From: an uncultured Gemmiger sp.
Lineage (GTDB): Bacteria > Bacillota > Clostridia > Oscillospirales > Ruminococcaceae
NCBI GenBank assembly: GCA_944388215.1
Contig: CALXHT010000005.1
Span: 1 to 64,000, forward strand
DNA length: 64,000 nucleotides
Direction of reading: 5' to 3'
The translations under genes and the position numbers were made by a program. The notes beneath the pieces are model-generated. The model was not told the DNA's origin. It saw only the letters and a program-made list of their open reading frames with translations, and did no database searches. This document shows positions 1 through 8,466 of this stretch, one piece after another. How positions within the stretch are numbered: position 1 is the first letter of the stretch; each line of letters opens with the position of its first letter.

Positions 1-2
1 CC

Positions 3-65
3 CTGGAAGAAGCCATGCAGAAATGGCAGACCGTCGATCAGCTGCCTGAACAGTATCGCGTCTGA
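3..65 (+). CDS. C-terminal end of an unidentified protein (gene cut by window start)
   Basis: An open frame enters from the left edge and ends at a TGA at 63-65, giving 20 residues that end in EQYRV. A strong Rho-independent terminator follows 32 bases later on the same strand, which supports this being a real gene end. The tail has no recognisable domain, so the product cannot be named. Confidence 0.6.
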   Translation: MEEAMQKWQTVDQLPEQYRV

Positions 66-97
66 TCAAAGGGCCTGACCTCGAATCCGTAAACAGA

Positions 98-143
98 CAC
101 CGCCGCGGAGGCTGCCTCCGCGGCGGTGCTTTTTGTGTTTTTT
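98..143 (+). terminator. Rho-independent terminator of the left-edge gene
   Basis: Perfect 14-bp GC-rich inverted repeat (98-111 and 115-128) with a 3-base loop, followed by an interrupted T run to 143. Confidence 0.9.
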
Positions 144-162
144 CAGAGACAGAACCACGCAG

Positions 163-197
163 GAAAAGCGGCTGCCCGCAGAGGGCAGCCGCTTTTT
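163..197 (-). terminator. Terminator of the beta-helix surface protein (works on both strands)
   Basis: Perfect 10-bp stem (168-177 with 183-192) and 5-base loop, flanked by an A run on the left and a T run on the right. It can end the minus-strand gene that stops at 238 and also back up the plus-strand terminator. Confidence 0.8.
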
Positions 198-237
198 AAG
201 TTGGCGTTATCTTTTGGCGGCAGGCAGCGGCCCCGGT

Positions 238-2943
238 TTACCGGGTGTACTTTTGCCGGAAGCGGCAGACCGCGGCGGCCGCCAGGCCGGCACCCGACAG
301 GCAGAAGAGCACCCACCACAGCATGGGATGGCTGGGGTCGGAAGTCTGCGGGATCCCGGAAGAACCGACAGGGGAGGCCGGCGCGGAGGCGGGCTGTGCA
401 GGCGCTGCCGCCCGGGACGTGGCGGTGGCCGCCGTACTGCCGGAAGAAGCGCTGGCAGTACTGGCGGAGACATTGCCGGAAGAACCGCCGCTGGCAGCAT
501 TATCGGAAGCGGTGCCGGAGGAACTGCCGGAAGAGCCGTTGGCGGAACTGTCGGTGGGATCGGAGGAACTGCCGCCGGAGCCGGAAGGCGGCGCCTCCTC
601 CGCGGGTTGGGGAGCCGGGGGATCGGTGTAGCCCAGGGCGTAGGTGGAGAACCGGTCGGTGTCGAAGGTCAGCGCGGCGCTGGCGGCGTCAAAGGCTGCG
701 GGCAGCTTTTCCGCCACACCCTCATGGACACGGACGAGGAAGAAGGTACGGTCGGCCTGCACCAGCGATTCCGGGAGGAAAACGCTGATGCGCAGCGGGC
801 TGGCCAGTCGGGTCAGCTTGCCCAGTTCGGTGTCGCCGGATTTCAGCACAAGGGAGAGATCGAAGAACCGGGCCAGGGTATCCCCGTCCTCCAGGATCTT
901 CTGTGCGGCGGTTTTGTCCTCCGGGGAGATCCCCTCCTTAGAAAACCGCACTTCCACCGTGATGGGCTGCAGCTGCCGGATGGCGTCCTCCACCCGGGCG
1001 GCGGTTTCTTGGGCCACGCCGGCGGGGGTCTGGCTGCCCAGCATGTCCACAAGCAGCTGTTCGGTCTGTGCAGCCAGCAGCGCTTCGCCGTCGGAAGTCA
1101 TGCCGGCCTGCACTTCCTCCCGGTCAGGGTCAACGGGAGGCAGCCCGGAGAGCAGCACATCCGGCTCGTAGGTCTGCACCCGGAAAAGCCCGTCCGCAGG
1201 CACCGCAATGAGGCCCGCGCCCAGGTAATCGCTGGGGTCTTCGCTGTAAGCGCCGCCGTCGATGGTCAGGGCGGGGGTGTTTCCCGGGGTGGGCACATCT
1301 GCCTCGGGGCCATACACGCCGAGGGTGCCGCGGATGACGTGGTCCCCGGTGTTGTGGATGGCCAGCGTGGGGACCGTGCCTTCCGAGAGGGTGTCCGGGC
1401 GGCGTACCAGCGCCACAGCCGCCAGATCACTGGCGGTGCCGTCCGCGCTGACACGGCTCATCACCATCTCGCCGGAATCGCCGGAAAGCAGGCACCGGGT
1501 ACTGCCGGCACCCTGCAGGTTCAGGTCCTGCAGCGTCAGGTTGGAGGAATTCGCAATCAGGGTGGTAATATCCGCGGCCTTCTGCGAAACGGCAACCGTA
1601 CCGTTTTGCAGCGTTACGGTGTTGCCCGCCTCCAGGCGGAAGCCCGGATTTTCAGCGCCGCCGGAGCTCCCGGCCGGAGTGGTACAGGTGTAGGTGTGCC
1701 CGCCGAAATCGATGGTCAGGTTCACATCCCGGGCGCCGTCCGCCTGGAACAGGCCGACACCGCTGCCGGCAGCATCCTTCAGCAGGGTGACCGTGCCGGT
1801 CTTGATTTGGGAGCTCACCACTGCCTGCACGGCGTCCGTCAGGGCGGGGTAGGCGTAACCGGCCGCTTCGGCCACCAGGTCCAGCTCATGACCCTGCCCG
1901 GTGTCGGTGGCACCGTCGTAGAACAGGGCGGTGGCGGAGGCGTTCAGCGCGCCGCCGTAGTATTGCGCCCCTGTGACGGGATCGAGGGCGCAGGCGCTGC
2001 TGTCCTGTTCCGATATGTGGATGGTGTTGCGGGCCAGCCTGATGCCGCTGACTTCCACCTGGTCGGACTTGGCGTATCCCACGATGGGCGCTGCCATGAA
2101 GTAGGCGGAGATGCGGCTGTCCGAAATTTCGCACTGGCTGACCTTCAGCGTGGCGTTGCCCGCCAGATCGCCCACCAGGGCGGCGGCCTTCTGCATGGCC
2201 AGGACGCTGGCCCCGCGGACCGCCACATTCTGCAGCGTCAGGCTGCCGCCATTCTGGCGGCCCACCACCACGGCCAGCATGCTGCTGCCATAGATCTGGG
2301 TGATCTCTTCCCAGGGCTGGCTGATGGCGATGCGGGCGCCGGCAAAGGTCAGGTTCTCAAGGGTCAGGTCGCAGCAGTTATAGCCGATGAAGGCGGCATC
2401 GCTGTAGCTGTTCTGCCCGTCGCCGGGGCGGCTGTCCTGCTGGGCGCCGCGCACCCCGGTCTGGGTGGTCAGGCCGGTGATGGTGTGTCCGTTGCCGTTG
2501 AAGATCACGCCTTCCAGCGTCTGGCTGTCTGCAATGTTGCAGTCCCCGGCGGCGGTGTAGCTGACCGTGCCGGTGCAGATGGGGGTCCAGTAATGGGCGG
2601 ACAGGTCCGCATCGGCCGTCAGATTGACGGTATACCCCGCAAAGGAAGTGCCCTGGTTCACCAGCCGGGCCCACCAGACCAGCGCAGCGGCATCCCCCAG
2701 GGAAACCGTTCGGGCGCTGTCGTCCGCCACATAGGTGGAAGGTGCTTCGGTTACCTGGTCATTCCAGAAGGAGTCCAGCGTGTCACAGGCGGTGGTCTGG
2801 TCACCGTACCAGGTGGCGGCATCCGCAACGCTTTCCACGGTGGAGCCGCCCGTACCGGCGGCATCTGCCCATGCGGTGGCGGGCAGCAGCGCCATCAGCA
2901 TACAGACCACAGCGAGAACAGAAACCCATTTTGCCTTTTTCAA
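238..2943 (-). CDS. Sortase-anchored surface protein with parallel beta-helix region
   Basis: Predicted secreted, wall-anchored protein of 901 residues. I chose the TTG at 2941-2943 because a GGAGG lies 9 bases upstream and it directly precedes the KK of a clear signal peptide ending near ATAWA (about residue 26). The central part has short repeating strand-turn units (for example LTLENLTF, LTLQNVAV, LTLQDLNL) typical of right-handed parallel beta-helix proteins. A C-terminal domain containing FSTYALGY is common in Clostridia surface proteins. A Ser/Gly/Ala-rich linker then leads to IPQTSD (residues 864-869), a hydrophobic segment and a basic tail. Glycan or host-surface binding is only an inference. 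No catalytic residues were recognised. It is transcribed alone from a promoter at 3042-3070. Confidence 0.8.
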   Translation of the reverse strand: MKKAKWVSVLAVVCMLMALLPATAWADAAGTGGSTVESVADAATWYGDQTTACDTLDSFWNDQVTEAPSTYVADDSARTVSLGDAAALVWWARLVNQGTSFAGYTVNLTADADLSAHYWTPICTGTVSYTAAGDCNIADSQTLEGVIFNGNGHTITGLTTQTGVRGAQQDSRPGDGQNSYSDAAFIGYNCCDLTLENLTFAGARIAISQPWEEITQIYGSSMLAVVVGRQNGGSLTLQNVAVRGASVLAMQKAAALVGDLAGNATLKVSQCEISDSRISAYFMAAPIVGYAKSDQVEVSGIRLARNTIHISEQDSSACALDPVTGAQYYGGALNASATALFYDGATDTGQGHELDLVAEAAGYAYPALTDAVQAVVSSQIKTGTVTLLKDAAGSGVGLFQADGARDVNLTIDFGGHTYTCTTPAGSSGGAENPGFRLEAGNTVTLQNGTVAVSQKAADITTLIANSSNLTLQDLNLQGAGSTRCLLSGDSGEMVMSRVSADGTASDLAAVALVRRPDTLSEGTVPTLAIHNTGDHVIRGTLGVYGPEADVPTPGNTPALTIDGGAYSEDPSDYLGAGLIAVPADGLFRVQTYEPDVLLSGLPPVDPDREEVQAGMTSDGEALLAAQTEQLLVDMLGSQTPAGVAQETAARVEDAIRQLQPITVEVRFSKEGISPEDKTAAQKILEDGDTLARFFDLSLVLKSGDTELGKLTRLASPLRISVFLPESLVQADRTFFLVRVHEGVAEKLPAAFDAASAALTFDTDRFSTYALGYTDPPAPQPAEEAPPSGSGGSSSDPTDSSANGSSGSSSGTASDNAASGGSSGNVSASTASASSGSTAATATSRAAAPAQPASAPASPVGSSGIPQTSDPSHPMLWWVLFCLSGAGLAAAAVCRFRQKYTR

Positions 2944-3041
2944 ACCGCAACGCCTCCTTTTATAGCCATCGGACTCCGCCGCCGCAGCAATCCGGCGGTG
3001 CATTTCCGTTGGATTGCATCACGCGGAGTTGTAATATAATC

Positions 3042-3070
3042 ATTATATGGGTTTTCGACAAAATTCGCAA
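3042..3070 (-). promoter_or_regulatory. SigA-type promoter for the beta-helix surface protein
   Basis: Minus strand: TTGCGA, 17-base spacer, TATAAT. The start codon is about 100 bases downstream. The intervening leader has a GC-rich hairpin but no riboswitch I recognise. Confidence 0.7.
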
Positions 3071-3174
3071 CAAAAAAATTGTCGGTCATTCGAAAAAATA
3101 TGGCGTTTCGGTAAATGTAAGGAAAAATAGCATCTGTGCAGAGAATGTATATTGCCTCGGCCCTGTTCTACCAT

Positions 3175-3218
3175 GAAAAAATCCCCGGTATCCTGCGCGG
3201 TGCAGGATACCGGGGATT
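3175..3218 (-). terminator. Terminator of the Thr/Pro-rich lipoprotein gene
   Basis: Perfect 17-bp inverted repeat (3180-3196 with 3202-3218), 5-base loop, then six Ts on the minus strand. It begins 26 bases after the stop at 3244. Confidence 0.9.
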
Positions 3219-3243
3219 CCATAAAACCGTTTTGGTGGGGAAA

Positions 3244-3966
3244 TCACACGGAATTGCCGGTGGGCGAGAAACAGGCCAGCAGCGGGGCCAGCTCCACGGT
3301 GTCGGGGTAGGAGATGGTGATGGCATACATGCGGTCATCCACCTTTTTCAGCAGCATGAGCTGGTTCATCCGGGCACCGTTGGCCTCCACAGAGTAGCTC
3401 AGGCAGGTGAACTCGGTGCTGCCCAGCGTGTAGGGCTCCGGATCGCCGAAATCGATGGACATGGTGGTCCGGGAGAGCTGCTGTTCCATGGCGGCAATGT
3501 ACTGGTCCACGGTCATGGCGGCCAAAGGCAGCTTTTCGCTCATGACGATGACGTTGCTGCCGTTGGTCACATCGATGGCCATCATCTCATAGACGGTGTT
3601 CAGCTGGGAATAGTCCAGGATCATTTCGCCGGTATCGGGGTCCTCGTACAGCATGTCGGTGGTGACCTGCATCATCTGGTTGATCTCGTCGTCGCTGGCC
3701 ATGACCATGGTCTCCGGCAGGGCAAAGTGCAGTCCCAGTGTGGTGCTGGTGTAGTCCGTGTCGGTGCGCTCACCTGGCTGGTATTCCTCCGGCGGTTCCT
3801 CGGTGGGCGCCGGGGTGGGCGTGGCCGGTTCCGGCGTGGGGGTGGCGGTGGACGCCGGCGAAGGGGCGGGCGTCGCGGCGGTCTCGCTGGCGGCGGGCTG
3901 GCTGCAGCCGCTGAGCAGCGCGGCCAGCAGCAGTGCGGACAGATACAAAGCAATCCCTTTTCTCAT
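3244..3966 (-). CDS. Predicted lipoprotein with Thr/Pro-rich linker, function unknown
   Basis: 240-residue protein. The ATG at 3964-3966 follows AGGAGGAG by 5 bases, so it is preferred over an in-frame start seven codons upstream. A lipoprotein signal ends in LLSGC with Cys21 as the lipidated residue. A low-complexity stretch rich in Thr, Pro, Ala and Glu (about residues 25-65) follows as a tether. The remaining 170-residue globular part has no motif I can name. It may be a small substrate-binding or surface-sensing lipoprotein, but nothing in its neighbours (a wall protein and a cation ATPase) fixes the role. It has its own terminator and is probably monocistronic. Confidence 0.75.
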   Translation of the reverse strand: MRKGIALYLSALLLAALLSGCSQPAASETAATPAPSPASTATPTPEPATPTPAPTEEPPEEYQPGERTDTDYTSTTLGLHFALPETMVMASDDEINQMMQVTTDMLYEDPDTGEMILDYSQLNTVYEMMAIDVTNGSNVIVMSEKLPLAAMTVDQYIAAMEQQLSRTTMSIDFGDPEPYTLGSTEFTCLSYSVEANGARMNQLMLLKKVDDRMYAITISYPDTVELAPLLACFSPTGNSV

Positions 3967-4111
3967 GGTACTCCTCCTGACGGGCAAGATTGGCGGTGCG
4001 GCAGGGAAACGGGCACCGCCGGCCTCTTATATAATCAGTGTACAGGGCAGGCGGGGGTGGCCGCAAGTGGCGTTTTCCCCAAAAAGTCGTAAATATTTTG
4101 TACATCCGACG

Positions 4112-4139
4112 AAAAATGGCGGCACCCGAAGGTGCCGCC
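4112..4139 (-). terminator. Terminator of the P-type ATPase gene
   Basis: Perfect 9-bp stem (4118-4126 with 4131-4139) with a 4-base loop, followed by a T run on the minus strand. It starts 14 bases after the stop at 4153. Confidence 0.9.
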
Positions 4140-4152
4140 GGAAGACGGAAAC

Positions 4153-6765
4153 TTATTTGCCGCGGATCACGCGGGAGAGCTGGATGAGCAGGGTGGGCAG
4201 GAAGGCCAGCACCACGATGCAGAGCACCTGGAAGCCGTTGACGGGGGCCACCAGGAACAGTCCCTCCAGCGCGGGAACAAAGAGCACGAAGGCCAGCAGC
4301 AACACGCCGGTGCCGAAGGCCATGAGGGAATAGGGGTTGCCGGACAGCCCCAGCCGGAAGATGGACTCGGTGCCGCGGCAGTTGAAGCCGTGGAACAGCC
4401 GGGCCAGCGTCAGGGTGGCAAAGGCCATGGTGCTGGCCAGCGCGGCGCCGCCCTGGGCAAGACCGATGTAGAAGGCGATCATGGCCGCCACACCGATCAT
4501 CAGGCCCTGGCCGAAGACGTGGGTCAGCATGGGTTTGTCCATCATGGAGGCGTTGGGGTCACGGGGCTTCTGGTCCATCAGACCGGGGCGGGCGGGCTCC
4601 ATGCCCAGGGCGATGGCGGGCAGACTGTCGGTGAGCAGGTTGATGAAGAGCAGATGCACCGGCTGGAAGGGCACGCTCAACCCCGCCAGCGAGGCGTAGA
4701 TGACCGCCAGGATGGCGCCCATGTTGCCGGACAGCAGAAACTGGATGGCGTTGCGGATGTTGGCGTAGACGCTGCGGCCGTTGAGCACCGCCTTGACGAT
4801 GGTGGCGAAGTTGTCGTCGGCCAGGATCATGGCGGCGGCATCCTTGCTGACCTCGGTGCCGGTGATGCCCATGGCCACGCCCACATCGGCTTTCTTCAAG
4901 GCGGGGGCGTCGTTGACGCCGTCGCCGGTCATGGCCGCAATGCAGCCACGGCGCTGCCAGGCCGTCACGATGCGGATCTTGTGCTCGGGGCTGACCCGGG
5001 CGTACACCGCGATGTGGGGCAGCTTCTCGTCCAGTTCGGCGTCGGACATGTTCTCCAGCTCCACGCCGTCCACCGCCATGTCGCCCTCCGAGAAGATGCC
5101 GATCTGTTTGGCGATGGCGGTGGCGGTGACCTTGTGGTCGCCGGTGATCATGACGGTGCGGATGCCGGCCTTCCTGGCCTCGGCCACCGCCTTGATGCTC
5201 TCGGGACGGGGCGGGTCGATCATGGAGATCAGACCCACGAAGGTGTAGTCCTTTTCGTCGTCCAGCGTGAGCAGCCGGGCTTCGGGCAGGGGACGCTGGG
5301 CAAAGGCCAGCACCCGCAGGCCGTTCTCGGACAGTTCCCGGTTGACCTTTTCGATCTCGGCACGGCGCTCCGGCGTCATGGGCACCACGCCGTTGCCGGT
5401 GAGCAGATGGGTGGAGCGGTCCAGCAGCACGTCGATGGCGCCCTTGGTGTAGAGCATGGGACCCTCATCGGTGTTGTGCAGGGTGCTCATCAGCTTGCGG
5501 TCCGAGTCAAAAGCCAGCTCGGCCAGACGGGGATGCTGGCTGCGGTAGACCGGCGCATCCACATAGAAATAGTTGCCCAGCTGGACCAGGGCCACCTCGG
5601 TGGGGTCGCCCACGCCGGTGCCGCTCTCGGTGTTCATGGTGGCGTCGCTGTCCAGCACGGCAATCTTCAAAAGGGTGCGCTGGGCGTCGTTCTCCAGCTC
5701 CAGGTCGGTGCCGGGGGTCAGGGTGCCGTCGGCCCAGATCTGCTGGACCGTCATACGGTTCTGGGTCAGGGTGCCGGTCTTGTCGGAGCAAATCACCTGC
5801 ACCGAGCCCAGGCTCTCCACGGCCTTCAGTTCCTTGATGATGGCGTGCTGCCGGGCCATCTTCTGGGTGCCCATGGCCAGCACGATGGTGACGATGGAGC
5901 TCAGCGCCTCGGGGATGGCAGCCACGGCCAGCGCCACGGCGAACATCAGGGCATCCAGCACGCCCATGCCGTTGCGGAACACCGACAGCAGGAAGACCGC
6001 CGCGCAGATCACCATGATGACCACGGCCAGCTTGCCGGAGAAGTCGTCCAGGTTCTTCTGCAGCGGCGTCTTGCGCTGCTGGGTCTCGTTCATCAGGCCG
6101 GCGATGCGGCCCAGCTGGGTGTCCATGCCGGTGCCGGTCACCACCATGGTGGCGCGGCCGTAGGTCACCAGCGACCCGGAGAACGCCATGTTCTTCTGGT
6201 CGCCCAGGGCCACCTCGGCGCCGGAGATGGCGTCACGGCTCTTTTCCACCGCCTCGGACTCGCCGGTGAGGGAACTCTCGTTCACCTTCAGCGACCAGCT
6301 GTTGAGGATGCGGCCGTCCGCCACGATCAGGTCGCCGGCCTCCAGCTCCACGATGTCGCCGGGCACCACCTGGTCGCCGGGCACCTCCACCCGCTGACCG
6401 TTGCGCAGCACCTTGGCGGAGGGGGCGCTCATGGCCTTCAGGCTTTCCAGGGATTTCTCGGCCTTGAAGTACTGCACGGTGCCCAGCACGGCGTTGAGGA
6501 TCAGCACCGCAAAGATGACCAGTGTGCTCTCCAGATTGCCCGAGAACATGGAAATGATGGCCGCCACAATGAGGATGGCCACCAGCAGGTCCTTGAACTG
6601 CTCGGCAAAGACGGCCAGCCAGCTCTTTTTTTCGCCTTCGGCCAGCCGGTTGGGGCCGTACTGCTCCAGCCGCTGGGCCGCCTGCTGGTCGGTCAGGCCG
6701 CCGGCCGTGACGCCCAGCTGCTTGAGGGCTTCCTGGGGGGATAGATTGAAATAGGGTTTCTGCAT
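4153..6765 (-). CDS. P2-type cation-transporting ATPase (Ca2+/Mn2+ efflux)
   Basis: 870-residue membrane pump that couples ATP hydrolysis to cation export. It has the N-terminal cation-ATPase domain, the actuator loop TGES, the phosphorylation site DKTGTLT with Asp328, the hinge TGDGVNDAPAL and a C-terminal membrane block. In M4 the motif PEAL keeps the liganding Glu, and in M6 NLLTD keeps the Asn and Asp used by SERCA-type Ca2+ site II. In M5 SGNMGA keeps Asn but has Ala where SERCA has the site-I Glu, suggesting one ion per cycle as in PMCA-like pumps. A yybP-ykoY riboswitch in its leader points to Mn2+ as inducer and likely cargo, as for Lactococcus YoaB. The ion is therefore inferred from the regulator, the fold is certain. 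It stands alone as a transcription unit. Confidence 0.92.
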   Translation of the reverse strand: MQKPYFNLSPQEALKQLGVTAGGLTDQQAAQRLEQYGPNRLAEGEKKSWLAVFAEQFKDLLVAILIVAAIISMFSGNLESTLVIFAVLILNAVLGTVQYFKAEKSLESLKAMSAPSAKVLRNGQRVEVPGDQVVPGDIVELEAGDLIVADGRILNSWSLKVNESSLTGESEAVEKSRDAISGAEVALGDQKNMAFSGSLVTYGRATMVVTGTGMDTQLGRIAGLMNETQQRKTPLQKNLDDFSGKLAVVIMVICAAVFLLSVFRNGMGVLDALMFAVALAVAAIPEALSSIVTIVLAMGTQKMARQHAIIKELKAVESLGSVQVICSDKTGTLTQNRMTVQQIWADGTLTPGTDLELENDAQRTLLKIAVLDSDATMNTESGTGVGDPTEVALVQLGNYFYVDAPVYRSQHPRLAELAFDSDRKLMSTLHNTDEGPMLYTKGAIDVLLDRSTHLLTGNGVVPMTPERRAEIEKVNRELSENGLRVLAFAQRPLPEARLLTLDDEKDYTFVGLISMIDPPRPESIKAVAEARKAGIRTVMITGDHKVTATAIAKQIGIFSEGDMAVDGVELENMSDAELDEKLPHIAVYARVSPEHKIRIVTAWQRRGCIAAMTGDGVNDAPALKKADVGVAMGITGTEVSKDAAAMILADDNFATIVKAVLNGRSVYANIRNAIQFLLSGNMGAILAVIYASLAGLSVPFQPVHLLFINLLTDSLPAIALGMEPARPGLMDQKPRDPNASMMDKPMLTHVFGQGLMIGVAAMIAFYIGLAQGGAALASTMAFATLTLARLFHGFNCRGTESIFRLGLSGNPYSLMAFGTGVLLLAFVLFVPALEGLFLVAPVNGFQVLCIVVLAFLPTLLIQLSRVIRGK

Positions 6766-6820
6766 ACTTTCTTCTCGCCTCTCCTGTTATCAATGTACCG
6801 GGCCGACCCGGCCGGGAAAA

Positions 6821-6868
6821 GAAAAAAGACTTCCCGGCCTGTGGGACTGCTCCCGGCCGAAAAGTCTT
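6821..6868 (-). terminator. Riboswitch-controlled intrinsic terminator (expression platform)
   Basis: On the minus strand AAGACTT pairs with AAGTCTT around a GC-rich inner stem (GGCCGGGA region), followed by six Ts. The 5' arm overlaps the 3' strand of the aptamer's closing helix. Ligand-stabilised aptamer would therefore prevent this terminator, an ON-switch arrangement. Confidence 0.8.
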
Positions 6869-6951
6869 GTTACCACCTACGGGGCGCGCTCCGCCAGATT
6901 CCAGTTGCGGAATCGGGATGTTGACGGTGCGACTTACAACTACTCCCTTTT
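6860..6951 (-). promoter_or_regulatory. yybP-ykoY manganese riboswitch aptamer
   Basis: The minus-strand leader contains the family hallmarks in order: AAAAGGGAGTAG at the 5' side, CCGTCAACATCC in the first internal loop region, a hairpin, TCTGGCGGAGC on the return strand, and TAACAAGACTTTT at the 3' side, where CTTTT pairs with the initial AAAAG. This family senses Mn2+ and often precedes MntP or P-type ATPase genes. Here it lies between a strong promoter and a P2-type ATPase. Confidence 0.87.
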
Positions 6952-6960
6952 CAACGAGAA

Positions 6961-6989
6961 ACTATACCATGATTTTGCCCCGAATGCAA
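6961..6989 (-). promoter_or_regulatory. SigA-type promoter for the riboswitch/ATPase transcript
   Basis: Minus strand: TTGCAT, 17-base spacer, TATAGT. Transcription would begin just before the riboswitch aptamer. Confidence 0.8.
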
Positions 6990-7065
6990 GCAAAAGTTGG
7001 AAAATCCCGAAAAAAATCTATGTGAAAAAAACAACAAAAAAAACGATGCGCACCGCCGCCGTTTG

Positions 7066-7074
7066 TGTTATAAT
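7066..7074 (+). promoter_or_regulatory. Extended -10 promoter for the fructokinase gene
   Basis: TGT followed by a consensus TATAAT at 7069-7074. The -35 region is poor, so the TG extension probably compensates. The start codon is 77 bases downstream. Confidence 0.65.
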
Positions 7075-7150
7075 ACAAAAAAGCCGACATCACGGACCGT
7101 TCCGGCGTCCATGCGGCCCCATATAAAAGGAACATCCCGGGAGGTTTGTT

Positions 7151-8101
7151 ATGAAAGACGTTGTAGCATTGGGCGAACTGCTCATTGACTTTGCACCCGT
7201 TTCCACCGACGAGGCGGGCTATCCCACCCTGAAAGCCCAGCCCGGCGGTGCGCCCGGCAACTTCCTGGCGGCGCTGCAGAAGTACGGCTGCACCACGGCG
7301 CTCATCGGCAAGGTGGGCGACGATGCCTTCGGGCATCTTTTGAAGGGCACGCTGGACGAGATCGGTATCGACACCACCGGTCTCGTGGTGGACCCGGCGG
7401 TCTTCACCACGCTGGCCTTTGTCACGCTGGATGCCACCGGCAACCGGTCCTTCAGCTTTGCCCGCAAGCCCGGCGCCGACACCTGCCTGACCGGCGACGA
7501 GGTGGATAAAACCCTGCTGGACGACTGCAAGGTCTTTCACTTCGGCACCTTGAGCCTCACCAGTGAACCGGCCCGCTCCGCTACGCAGGCAGCGGTGGCC
7601 TACGCCAAGGAGCAGGGCAAGCTCATCAGCTTTGACCCCAACCTGCGCAAGCCCCTGTGGCCCAGCGACGAGGCGGCCAAGGAGCAGATCGAGTGGGGCC
7701 TGCGCCAGGCGGATATCGTCAAGATCAGCGACGAGGAGATCGAGTTCCTGTGGGGCATCTCCCCCGAGGAGGGTGCCCAGAAGCTGCTGAAAGAGTACGG
7801 CGTGCGTCTGGTCTACGCGACCTTAGGCCCCAAGGGCTGCCATGTGGCCAACCGCAACGGCAGCTGTGAGGTGCCCTCTCCCACGGGGCTGCATGTCATC
7901 GATACCACCGGCGCCGGGGATATCTTCGGCGGCAGCGCCATGAGCCAGTTCCTGCGGCTGGGCAAGGCCCCCGAGGAGCTGACGGTGGAGGAACTGCGCG
8001 CCATCACCCGGTTCGCCTGCTGCGCGGCCAGCCTGTCTACCCAGACCCACGGCGGCATCAACAGCGTGGTTCCCGAGGCGGAAGTCCGGGCCATCTTCTG
8101 A
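7151..8101 (+). CDS. PfkB-family carbohydrate kinase, probable fructokinase
   Basis: 316-residue ribokinase/PfkB-family enzyme, cytoplasmic, transferring phosphate from ATP to a sugar, most likely D-fructose to fructose 6-phosphate. The N-terminal GGAPGN signature (substrate side) and the C-terminal DTTGAGDIFGG signature with the catalytic Asp and anion hole are both intact, and length matches the family. GGGAGG sits 6 bases before the ATG. It has its own promoter and terminator, so it is monocistronic. Fructose specificity is inferred from overall resemblance to ScrK-type kinases. A different hexose or a nucleoside is possible. Confidence 0.88.
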   Translation: MKDVVALGELLIDFAPVSTDEAGYPTLKAQPGGAPGNFLAALQKYGCTTALIGKVGDDAFGHLLKGTLDEIGIDTTGLVVDPAVFTTLAFVTLDATGNRSFSFARKPGADTCLTGDEVDKTLLDDCKVFHFGTLSLTSEPARSATQAAVAYAKEQGKLISFDPNLRKPLWPSDEAAKEQIEWGLRQADIVKISDEEIEFLWGISPEEGAQKLLKEYGVRLVYATLGPKGCHVANRNGSCEVPSPTGLHVIDTTGAGDIFGGSAMSQFLRLGKAPEELTVEELRAITRFACCAASLSTQTHGGINSVVPEAEVRAIF

Positions 8102-8119
8102 GCCATCGAAAACCATCAG

Positions 8120-8156
8120 GCGGGACCGTTCCCTGCGGGGAACGGTCCCGCTTTTT
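8120..8156 (+). terminator. Terminator of the fructokinase gene
   Basis: Perfect 14-bp stem (8120-8133 with 8138-8151), 4-base loop, then five Ts. Confidence 0.95.
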
Positions 8157-8217
8157 GTCTTTACAGGGCGGGAAAAATCTGCCATAATGAAGAAAAATGG
8201 GACAGGAGGGACCGTCC

Positions 8218-8466
8218 ATGAAAAAACTGTTTGCACTGGCCGACCGGTATCTGCAGGAGTCCGACTGGAAGACGATGGCAATGCTCAAATTCTGCCTGCT
8301 GGGGCTGGGCATCGCCGTGGGGGCGATGGTGCCGCCCAAATACAAAAAGACGGCGGTGGCCGTGGGGCTGCCCCTCTTCTTTGTGACCTACCTGCCCCTG
8401 ATGGCCAAGCTCATCCATCTGGCGGCGGAACAGAAGGCGGAGGACCTGGAGGAGGACTACGTATGA
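8218..8466 (+). CDS. Small conserved two-helix membrane protein
   Basis: 82-residue protein starting at the ATG that follows GGAGGG by 7 bases; an in-frame start 21 bases earlier has no such site. After a short amphipathic N-terminus (FALADRYLQESDW) there are two hydrophobic segments, about residues 20-37 and 43-62, then an acidic C-terminus. Similar small proteins in Clostridia are sometimes labelled phosphate ABC permease, but nothing here supports transport. The stop overlaps the next start (ATGA), so it is translationally coupled to the O-acetyltransferase. Function unknown. Confidence 0.75.
   Translation: MKKLFALADRYLQESDWKTMAMLKFCLLGLGIAVGAMVPPKYKKTAVAVGLPLFFVTYLPLMAKLIHLAAEQKAEDLEEDYV

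Noticed and set aside
133-3039. Long plus-strand open frame opposite the beta-helix surface protein
   Set aside because: Composition is that of a complementary-strand shadow, with no motif, and the minus strand has a signal peptide and sorting signal.
4132-6744. Plus-strand frame opposite the P-type ATPase
   Set aside because: His/Gly/Gln-rich shadow of a gene with all P-type ATPase motifs.
8218-8466. Annotation as phosphate ABC transporter permease
   Set aside because: Only 82 residues with two hydrophobic segments, no coupling loop and no transporter genes nearby.
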